DNA of 5,189 nt from Thermoplasmata archaeon (GTDB taxonomy: Archaea; Thermoplasmatota; DAOVMN01), in assembly GCA_030630685.1 (NCBI GenBank), contig DAOVMN010000192.1:1-5189 (forward strand). The letters are read 5' to 3'. Below are positions 1-5,027 of this stretch, in pieces. Position 1 is the first letter of the stretch; each line of letters begins with the position of its first letter. A program made the position numbers and the translations under genes. Below the pieces are notes generated by a model, which was given only the letters and a program-made list of their open reading frames with translations, ran no database searches and was not told where the DNA came from.

Positions 1-280
1 TGGCCTTTTGAAGTACCTTGATGGCTTCTTTATGCTCCCCGAGATTCCTGAGCGTGAGGCCGAGGTTGTTCCATGCCTCATGGTTCTTTGGGGTGAGCTT
101 GGTGAGCTTCAGCAAAACCTCCTTGGCCTCGCCGAAATTCCCTCCTGCAATAAGCGTAAGCCCCAATATTTTCAGTTCATCCGGACCGGCATTATCGAGA
201 TCCATTCCCTGCAAGGTTTCATTGCTGATATCAGCGGCCTCTTCCAACGCAGCGGATGATTCGTCCAATTCATCGGGCAT
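1..280 (-). CDS. TPR-repeat protein, N-terminal part (runs off the left edge)
   Basis: About 93 residues are visible; the rest lies beyond the window. The protein begins MPDELDESSAALEEA, an acidic N-terminus, followed by two tetratricopeptide units. The first is roughly residues 36-69 (LGLTLIAGGNFGEAKEVL, ending in a Pro). The second begins at NHEAWNNLG and has the canonical W4, L7, G8, A20 pattern (NLGEHKEAIKVLQKA). TPR arrays are protein-interaction scaffolds, and nothing here identifies a partner. No signal peptide or membrane segment is visible, so it is probably cytoplasmic. I chose the ATG at 280 because a TATA box at 303-310 is centred about 27 bases upstream, which would give a leaderless transcript starting at that ATG. 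An in-frame ATG at 292 would add MGPP but lies too close to the TATA box. The gene lies downstream of the ABC transporter ATPase on the same strand but has its own promoter. Confidence 0.8.
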   Translation of the reverse strand, partial: MPDELDESSAALEEAADISNETLQGMDLDNAGPDELKILGLTLIAGGNFGEAKEVLLKLTKLTPKNHEAWNNLGLTLRNLGEHKEAIKVLQKA

Positions 281-302
281 TGGCGGGCCCATAACAGACT
301 CA

Positions 303-316
303 TTATATATCTTTTC
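303..316 (-). promoter_or_regulatory. BRE/TATA box for the TPR gene
   Basis: On the minus strand the sequence reads GGAAAAGATATATAA, a purine/A-rich BRE-like stretch running into ATATATAA (303-310). Its centre is about 27 bases from the ATG at 280, the distance expected from an archaeal TATA box to the transcription start. This suggests a leaderless mRNA. The box lies in the gap after the ATPase stop codon (377), so the TPR gene can be transcribed independently of the transporter. Confidence 0.55.
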
Positions 317-376
317 CCCTCGATTGGTATGGTTCTTTGATACCGATTCATGGGCGGGGATCGTATTGTTCCTTGA

Positions 377-1210
377 TCAAGGGCTTCCCAATGGCACCAC
401 AATATACGACCACGTTCTTTTATTGAAACTTATCTCGGCACCCACACCGTACACCTCCCTGATGCCCTCTTCTGTGATCACATCCCCGGGCGGGCCCGTT
501 GAAAAGATCTTTCCCTCCTTCAGAAGCAGGAGCCTGTCGGAGTACCTGGCAGCAAGGTTCAGGTCGTGGGACACAAGCACCACCATCAATCCCTTTTCTT
601 TTGCCAGCTTTTTTATCAGCTCCAGTATCTCTAATTGATGATTTATGTCCAGATGCAGCGTAGGCTCGTCTAAAAGCAGTATCTCCGGCTGCTGGGCAAG
701 CGCCTTTGCGATGATCACCCTCTGTTTTTCCCCTCCGCTGAGCTCATCGATCGGTCGGGCTGCAAGGGAAAGCGTGCCCGTTATTTCCATGGCTCTCCTT
801 GCGATATCGATATCCCCTGACGATTCCCAGGAGAATCTATTCAGCCACGGGGTGCGCCCCATCAAAACAACATCGAAAACACTGAAAGGGAAACTGAAAG
901 CAGGGCTCTGGGGTACAACGCCGATATGCCTTGCGACCTCCTTTCTATCCATCTCCAGGATATTCCTTCCATCGATCAGAACCGTACCCATTTCCGGTTC
1001 CAGGGTCATATTGATGCACCTGAGGAGTGTGGTCTTCCCCGAACCGTTCGGGCCTATGATGCCCAGCACCTCTCCTTTCTTCAGCTCGAAGCCGACATCT
1101 TTTAGCGCCTTAATGCTGTCATAATAGAAAGTTATGCCCCTGACTGTGAGATTTATATTACCACCCCACCCTCTTTTTTCTTCGCAGGAGAAAAAGGAAA
1201 AACGGTGCAC
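377..1210 (-). CDS. FecE/BtuD-type ABC importer ATP-binding protein (start uncertain)
   Basis: This is the cytoplasmic ATPase of a type II (FecCD-family) ABC importer for iron-siderophore, haem or cobalamin-like substrates. Counting from the GTG at 1210 (277 residues), the motifs are: Walker A GPNGSGKTT 53-61, Q-loop Q101 (VVPQSP), signature LSGGEKQ 157-163, Walker B ILLLDEPT 177-184, D-loop LHLD 185-188, and H-loop H215 (VSHD). All catalytic motifs are intact. The start is a problem. The first 16-18 residues from GTG 1210 overlap the permease C-terminus, have no ribosome binding site, and look like an out-of-frame reading of it. The family normally begins at the strand NLTVRGITFYY, which here is preceded by an in-frame ATA (1154-1156) behind a G-rich stretch (GGGTGGGGTGGT). 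No ATG, GTG or TTG lies between 1210 and the conserved domain. The true protein is therefore probably about 259 residues, started at ATA by reinitiation after the permease stop, or at an ATG altered by mutation or sequencing error. The exact substrate cannot be read from the sequence. Confidence 0.9.
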   Translation of the reverse strand: MHRFSFFSCEEKRGWGGNINLTVRGITFYYDSIKALKDVGFELKKGEVLGIIGPNGSGKTTLLRCINMTLEPEMGTVLIDGRNILEMDRKEVARHIGVVPQSPAFSFPFSVFDVVLMGRTPWLNRFSWESSGDIDIARRAMEITGTLSLAARPIDELSGGEKQRVIIAKALAQQPEILLLDEPTLHLDINHQLEILELIKKLAKEKGLMVVLVSHDLNLAARYSDRLLLLKEGKIFSTGPPGDVITEEGIREVYGVGAEISFNKRTWSYIVVPLGSP

Positions 1211-2232
1211 CGAAGGAAGCTGTGATTATTCCCACAGGCAACTCGGTGGGCTCTATCATAGACCTTGCTAGGGTATCCGTCCATATAAGGAAGATCGCAC
1301 CCACGAGACAGGACGAAGGTAACAAGATCCTATGGTCCGGACCAACGATGAGCCTCATTATATGCGGGATTATGAGACCGACAAAACCGATGATGCCGCT
1401 CACCGACACGGCGGCCGCGGTGATCAAAGAGGAGAACACAAGCACTTTTTTTTTTCACCTTTTCCACATCCACCCCCAGGTCAAGGGCGTGCTCTTCCCC
1501 CATGAGCATGAGGTTCAGTTCCCTGCTGTAAAACAAGATGACCGCGATCCCGAGGATTATCAACGGGAAAACCGTAAAGACCTTATCCCAACTGCTTGTC
1601 CAGAGCCCTCCCATCAGCCAGAACACGATAGTACGCAGCTCATCCCCCGCGAGGTATTTCATTAAGGAGACCTGGGCGCTGAAAAAAGTCATGACCGCGA
1701 TCCCGGCGAGGAGAAGGGTTTCCATGGGAACGCGTCTGTTCACCCGTGCGGTGAGGTAGGCAAGGGATATCGCGACAAGGGCGAACACGAACGCCATCAG
1801 TTGAATCGAGATGCCGGCAACCCCATAATTCGCTCTTAATATGATGCCGAGTGACGCACCAAAAGCCGCTCCAGAGGACACGCCAAGGATGTAAGGAGAT
1901 GCCATGGGGTTCCTGAACAGTCCCTGCATCGCGCAGCCCGCCACAGCAAGCGCGGAGCCAACCAATGCCCCTAAGAGGATGCGAGGGAGCCGCACATCCA
2001 TTACAATGGTCTCGTCCGTATCCGACCAGGAACCAGGCAGATGAAACAGTATCTTCAGAACCGTGGTCCCGGGGATGTCAACAGGGCCTATTGTTACAGC
2101 AAGGATCACGGTCAGGATAAACCCGAGAAATAAAAATATCAGTATCATTGCCCATCTCAGGCGCTGCTTGGTGTGCAGTTCCTCGATGTCTATTTTGGTT
2201 ATCTTTCCAGGGAACTCGATTTCTTTATTCAT
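1158..2232 (-). CDS. FecCD-family ABC importer permease, interrupted by a frameshift
   Basis: This is the membrane subunit of an importer for iron chelates, haem or corrinoids, partner of the ATPase downstream. The upstream part (ATG 2232) carries an N-terminal cytoplasmic tail, a first membrane segment at about residues 27-48, and the family hallmarks RLPRILLGALVGSALAVAG (81-99) and QGLFRNPMASPYILGVSSGA (102-121). It also has the cytoplasmic coupling loop GEEHALDLGVDVEKVKKK (245-262). Immediately after this, in a run of ten A's (1446-1455), the frame is lost. The continuation, VLVFSSLITAAAVSVSG, then IIGFVGLIIPHIMRL and PTELPVGIITASFGAPFF, is intact in the next frame from 1445 to the TAA at 1158-1160. 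With nine A's the product would be 357 residues, about normal for the family, with around ten membrane segments. GGGAGTGA precedes the ATG as ribosome binding site. As given, translation would run on for about 38 unrelated codons and stop near 1330. The sequence does not show whether this is a real lesion, slippage or a sequence error. Confidence 0.88.
1446..1455. repeat. Homopolymer run (T10 on plus, A10 on minus) at the permease frameshift
   Basis: Ten consecutive T's on the plus strand give GTG-A10-GTGCTTGTG on the coding strand. Removing one A joins the two halves of the FecCD permease exactly, between EKVKKK and VLVFSS. Such a run is prone to replication or polymerase slippage and to sequencing indels. 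Confidence 0.95.
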
Positions 2233-2241
2233 TCACTCCCA
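2230..2241 (-). promoter_or_regulatory. Ribosome binding site and start of the permease gene
   Basis: The minus strand reads GGGAGTGA directly before ATGAATAAAGAA, a partial match to the archaeal anti-Shine-Dalgarno complement GGAGGTGA but with short spacing. The same bases contain an overlapping five-codon ORF in another frame (ATG GGA GTG AAT GAA TAA), probably by chance. Confidence 0.5.
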
Positions 2242-2249
2242 TCTCTTCA

Positions 2250-2324
2250 TCAGATTCTCCGCAATAGTTCGATTGTGCCCGGCCTTGCCGTTGGAGGATA
2301 GGCCGTTTGCAGATGCAGGATCAT
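2250..2324 (-). CDS. Possible 24-codon leader ORF upstream of the permease
   Basis: An ATG at 2324 opens a 24-codon frame beginning MILHLQTAYPPTARPG and ending in tandem TGA codons. It is preceded by a perfect GGAGG (2331-2335) with a six-base spacer, a better ribosome binding site than that of the permease itself. The stop lies 17 bases before the permease ATG (2232). It falls within the inferred mRNA leader, which would begin around 2352. No homology is recognised, and there are no Cys residues and no membrane segment. It could be a regulatory leader peptide that couples translation to the permease, or a chance ORF. The case rests on the ribosome binding site and position only. Confidence 0.3.
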   Translation of the reverse strand: MILHLQTAYPPTARPGTIELLRRI

Positions 2325-2334
2325 CTTGAGCCTC

Positions 2335-2363
2335 CGTAACACTTTTTTTGTTTTCGTGTTACG
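2335..2363. promoter_or_regulatory. Perfect 8-bp inverted repeat over the predicted permease transcription start (candidate operator)
   Basis: The arms CGTAACAC (2335-2342) and GTGTTACG (2356-2363) are exact reverse complements separated by 13 T-rich bases. Their centres are 21 bases apart, two turns of B-DNA, so a dimer could contact both from one face. The site lies where transcription from the TATA box at 2374-2382 should begin, a position suited to repression. A terminator is less likely, because no U-tract follows the stem on either strand. The regulator is unknown; metal-responsive DtxR-family proteins are plausible for an importer of this kind, but this is inference. Confidence 0.45.
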
Positions 2364-2371
2364 CCTTTCTT

Positions 2372-2390
2372 GTAATATATATGTCTTTGT
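2372..2390 (-). promoter_or_regulatory. BRE/TATA box for the ABC importer
   Basis: The minus strand reads ACAAAGACATATATATTAC: an A-rich BRE-like element (CAAAGA) followed by CATATATATT around 2374-2382. Transcription would start near 2352, leaving a leader of about 120 bases before the permease ATG. The long leader, unlike the near-leaderless aIF5A and TPR genes, leaves room for the operator-like repeat and the small ORF. Confidence 0.55.
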
Positions 2391-2402
2391 TCGGCCGCCG
2401 AA
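2390..2402. promoter_or_regulatory. 13-base palindrome immediately upstream of the importer promoter
   Basis: TTCGGC-C-GCCGAA is a perfect 6-bp inverted repeat around one central base. It abuts the upstream edge of the BRE/TATA element and lies 24 bases after the agmatinase stop codon in the direction of transcription. It could bind an activator, or form a small hairpin at the end of the agmatinase transcript; no U-tract follows it. The G+C-rich arms contrast with the A+T-rich surroundings. Confidence 0.35.
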
Positions 2403-2425
2403 ATATTAGGGAATAGCCTCCAGAT

Positions 2426-3343
2426 TCATTTATTCCTTGCATAATGCAGCCCAATGATCTCCCGAACCACCTTCGCTCCCAAGAGAGCGGTAATCCCCTT
2501 ATCATACAACGGATTTACCTCCACAAGGTCCATCCCGCAAAGATAAGGTGCTACAGCCGTTACGATGTCCATAACCTCGAAATAGCTCAATCCCCCTGCC
2601 TCGGGATTCCCCACCCCCGGTGCCTCCGAGGGATCGAAGGCATCCATGTCGATGCTCAGGTAAAGTTTGGTACATCCGGAGGAAAGAAGTCTGTCTGTCA
2701 CCTCCTTACCAACTGCGTCCCCGCCCTTTTCCCTCACATCCCTTGTGGTGTAATACCTGAACTTTCCCTTATCCATCAGGGGTGCCAGATAATCCGCCTC
2801 ATCTTTTGAATAGGAGCGAACCCCGATGGGAATAATATTCTCCACACCCACGATATCCGCGGATCTCCGGGCGGCACAGGAGTGTGAGAATTCGATACCA
2901 AGATACTCGTTTCTCATGTCCATGTGTGCATCCAGGTACACAATACCAAGTCTCTCCCCGAGTTTTTCAGTCCTTTCACTCAGGAACTCGAGAACGCCCG
3001 GGGTGAGGGAATGTTCACCTCCCAGGAATATCGGGAAGATATCCGGATACCGGGAATGTAGTGTTTCGAGCTCCATCCCGAGGATCGCCCTCATTTCCTC
3101 CACGGTTCCGGCTTCTTCCATGTCTCCGGCATCGAAAAGCTGGAGGTCCGCAAGGTCCACACCCAATTCCGGGAGATAACTCTCGAAGTTGTAGCTCGCC
3201 TCCCTTACTGCATCCGGGCCTTTTCTTGAGCCCGAGCGAAAGGAAGAAGTGCCGTCAAAGGGGATCCCTGCAATAAGATAGGCAAAACCCCCATCCCTTT
3301 TCTCAGAGAGCGGCAGGGAATCCGCAAAGGCCTTCTGGATCAT
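2426..3343 (-). CDS. speB: Agmatinase-family ureohydrolase
   Basis: It hydrolyses agmatine to putrescine and urea in polyamine synthesis, in the cytoplasm; some archaeal relatives instead act on aminopropylagmatine to give spermidine, and the sequence does not settle which. It is 305 residues, normal for the family. The dinuclear Mn site is complete: H111 (GGEHS, 109-112), D138, H140 and D142 (DAHMD), D232 and D234 (SIDMDAFDPSEAPG, 230-243). H154 lies in the SHS segment, and E275 lies in the conserved VEVNP that closes the active site. The ATG at 3343 lies 23 bases after the aIF5A stop codon on the same strand, so the two are almost certainly co-transcribed. The ribosome binding site is weak (GTGAG). 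The pairing is functional: spermidine derived from this pathway donates the aminobutyl group for deoxyhypusine on aIF5A. Confidence 0.93.
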   Translation of the reverse strand: MIQKAFADSLPLSEKRDGGFAYLIAGIPFDGTSSFRSGSRKGPDAVREASYNFESYLPELGVDLADLQLFDAGDMEEAGTVEEMRAILGMELETLHSRYPDIFPIFLGGEHSLTPGVLEFLSERTEKLGERLGIVYLDAHMDMRNEYLGIEFSHSCAARRSADIVGVENIIPIGVRSYSKDEADYLAPLMDKGKFRYYTTRDVREKGGDAVGKEVTDRLLSSGCTKLYLSIDMDAFDPSEAPGVGNPEAGGLSYFEVMDIVTAVAPYLCGMDLVEVNPLYDKGITALLGAKVVREIIGLHYARNK

Positions 3344-3366
3344 TGAATCTCACTGTGATGGTTTCA

Positions 3367-3753
3367 TTACACCCTGGTGATCTTCTTTCTTCCAAGGGCC
3401 TCGAGATAGTTGATCTCCTTCCCGGGCTTCAGGCCATCCCTGAACTCATCCGGGATCGGGAGGGTGAATGTCCCATAGGTCTCCATGTCCATGAGCTGGA
3501 CCTCTTTCCCCATGATAGCGAGCACCTGCGCCTGTCTCTTGTCGATCATCGGCACCTGGACCTTGTGCTTCACAGGATGGACAATGCTCCGTTTCTGCCC
3601 ATCGAAGATCCCGATAGCCTCGATCCTGGCCTTGGCCTCGCCGTGCTTCCCTGGTTTGGAGGTGGAGATGCCCATGATCCTGCACGGTTCATCGTCGATG
3701 ATGAGATACCTGTTAATCCTCAGTTCCCTTACTTCAGCAATGGTTTTCGACAT
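3367..3753 (-). CDS. eif5A: Translation factor aIF5A (hypusine-containing)
   Basis: Archaeal homologue of eIF5A/EF-P, which binds the ribosomal E site and relieves stalling, for example at proline-rich stretches. It is 128 residues from the ATG at 3753 (MSKTIAEVREL), the normal archaeal length. The N-terminal SH3-like domain carries the hypusination loop TSKPGKHGEAKARIEA, the modified lysine being that between G and H. The C-terminal OB-fold follows from about QVPMIDKRQAQVLAIMG. A longer in-frame start at 3804 is rejected: its extra 17 residues are A+T-rich promoter sequence. The TATA box at 3783-3790 instead places the transcription start a few bases ahead of 3753. It is the first gene of a unit with the agmatinase, and its product needs spermidine-dependent hypusination by deoxyhypusine synthase, which is not encoded here. 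Confidence 0.95.
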   Translation of the reverse strand: MSKTIAEVRELRINRYLIIDDEPCRIMGISTSKPGKHGEAKARIEAIGIFDGQKRSIVHPVKHKVQVPMIDKRQAQVLAIMGKEVQLMDMETYGTFTLPIPDEFRDGLKPGKEINYLEALGRKKITRV

Positions 3754-3781
3754 AGTAATCGCCCTGAGGAAACGAACGATA

Positions 3782-3791
3782 TTTATATAAT
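3782..3791. promoter_or_regulatory. Palindromic TATA box between aIF5A and DUF763
   Basis: TTATATAA at 3783-3790 is its own reverse complement, inside TTTATATAAT. On the minus strand it is centred about 33 bases before the aIF5A ATG, giving a leader of roughly 7-10 bases. Being symmetric, it could also serve the divergent DUF763 gene, with a leader of about 40 bases. Confidence 0.55.
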
Positions 3792-3801
3792 TAATGTCCT
3801 G

Positions 3802-3811
3802 CATAAAATTG
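3802..3811 (+). promoter_or_regulatory. Possible dedicated TATA box for DUF763
   Basis: CATAAAATTG lies about 46 bases before the TTG start. It predicts transcription from near 3832, with a leader of about 20 bases that still contains the ribosome binding site. It matches the TATA consensus less well than the palindromic box upstream, and the choice between them is open. Confidence 0.35.
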
Positions 3812-3839
3812 TGATCTTTTACATCTTCACGCCCGCATC

Positions 3840-3854
3840 AGGAGGGAGAAATTG
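3840..3854 (+). promoter_or_regulatory. Strong ribosome binding site defining a TTG start for DUF763
   Basis: AGGAGG at 3840-3845 is followed by a six-base spacer and TTG at 3852-3854. The family's conserved N-terminus (ADLPLHGGKAPPWLF) begins five codons later, so the TTG start is well supported by both signal and protein. Confidence 0.8.
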
Positions 3855-5027
3855 AAAAGGACCGCAGACCTACCCCTTCATGGGGGAAAGGCCCCGCCAT
3901 GGCTGTTCAAACGAATGGTTGCCTTAGCGAAAGGGATAACCGAGGTTATGGTCTACGAGTATGGACAGAAGAGTTTTCTGGAAAGGATATCAGACCCATT
4001 CTGGTTCCAGTCGCTATCCTGTGTACTGGGCTTTGACTGGCACTCCAGCGGGACCACCACGGTCACCACCGGAGCCCTTAAGGAGGCCATCGATCCGGCA
4101 GAGTTGGGGATAGCTGTAGCGGGAGGGAAAGGGAAGGCATCATTGAAAACGCCCTTGGAAATACTCGGGCTTGGGAATAATCTTGGTCTGAATGATAGTA
4201 AATTATTGGAGTTCCAGAGGATATCCAGGCTCTCTGCCAAGGTGGACAATGCGCTGGTCCAGGATTCCTTCAAGCTCTATCACCACACCTTTTTCCTCAC
4301 AGAGAAAGGGGACTGGGCCGTAATACGGCAGGGTATGAATTTCCCCTACGCACGCCGCTATCACTGGTTCGATGCGCCCGAGCTCATCAACGAGCCGCAT
4401 AAAGCGATACTTGGCCACCGGTTCTCTGACCCTGTGCTGAACCTTACTGCGGAGGAAAGCAGAAAGAATCGCAGCATGGAACTCGAGCTTGTGAAAGAGG
4501 GACCCCAACGCCTCGAAAGGCTCTACAACGAGGTTGACGGACTCGTGGGAAAAAGAGGTAAAGCAAGAAGAGAAGGGCAGACCACACTGGACGCCTGGGG
4601 AGCGGGTGAAAGGGAAGTCGGAATGGATCCCGGGCTGTCACCGAAGGCGGTGGAGAGACTCAAGCAGGTTGATCATAGGCTGATGATGCCGATGCATATC
4701 AACTGGGATGCGGTTCGGGAGGCATACGAGTTCGCTCCCTCGAACTACGAGGAACTGATAGCCATCAAGGGCATCGGCCCCTCCACAGTCCGAAGCCTTG
4801 CCTTGATTGGCGAGCTCATCTATGGAACCGAGGCATCCTGGAGGGACCCGGTAAAGTTCTCGTTTGCAGTGGGTGGAAAGGACGGCGTCCCATACCCGGT
4901 TGACAGGAGGACCATGGACGAATCGATCGAGATAATCGGGCAGGGCATCCAGAAGGCGAAGGCCGGGGACAAGGATAAGCTGAGGGCACTGCAGAGGCTT
5001 AGGCGCTTTGTTCCGAAGGACAGATGA
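3852..5027 (+). CDS. DUF763 protein with HhH motif and PIP-box-like motif
   Basis: A 391-residue member of DUF763, a family found in archaea and some bacteria without an established function. The conserved N-terminal domain (about 1-200) shows ADLPLHGGKAPPWLFKRM (5-22), SDPFWFQSLSCVLGFDWHSSG (47-67), GIAVAGGKGKASLKTP (86-101) and DSFKLYHHTFFL (138-149), then WAVIRQGMN (155-163). These are rich in H, D, K and W residues that could form an active site, though I cannot assign catalysis. A charged linker (about 200-265) contains a basic patch (KRGKARR, 234-240) and QTTLDAW (243-249), close to the PCNA-interacting peptide of archaeal replication and repair proteins. The C-terminal part has a helix-hairpin-helix, YEELIAIKGIGPSTVRSLALI (299-319), a non-sequence-specific DNA-binding element. 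No signal peptide or membrane segments. I infer a DNA-associated enzyme or factor. It is divergent from aIF5A, with no obvious functional link to it. Confidence 0.9.
   Translation: MKRTADLPLHGGKAPPWLFKRMVALAKGITEVMVYEYGQKSFLERISDPFWFQSLSCVLGFDWHSSGTTTVTTGALKEAIDPAELGIAVAGGKGKASLKTPLEILGLGNNLGLNDSKLLEFQRISRLSAKVDNALVQDSFKLYHHTFFLTEKGDWAVIRQGMNFPYARRYHWFDAPELINEPHKAILGHRFSDPVLNLTAEESRKNRSMELELVKEGPQRLERLYNEVDGLVGKRGKARREGQTTLDAWGAGEREVGMDPGLSPKAVERLKQVDHRLMMPMHINWDAVREAYEFAPSNYEELIAIKGIGPSTVRSLALIGELIYGTEASWRDPVKFSFAVGGKDGVPYPVDRRTMDESIEIIGQGIQKAKAGDKDKLRALQRLRRFVPKDR

Noticed and set aside
18..1124. Long open frames on the plus strand opposite the TPR and ATPase genes (for example 18-638 and 645-1124)
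   Set aside because: They are antisense to clearly conserved TPR and ABC ATPase coding sequence; their products are serine- and proline-rich with no recognisable domain.
2335..2363. Intrinsic terminator reading of the 8-bp inverted repeat
   Set aside because: The T-run is in the loop, not after the stem, and the position relative to the TATA box fits an operator better.
3754..3804. N-terminal extension of aIF5A starting at 3804
   Set aside because: The extra codons cover the TATA box and the family starts at the ATG at 3753.
3343..3855. Plus-strand open frame of 170 codons opposite aIF5A
   Set aside because: It is antisense to the conserved aIF5A gene, and its end runs through the promoter region and the DUF763 ribosome binding site.
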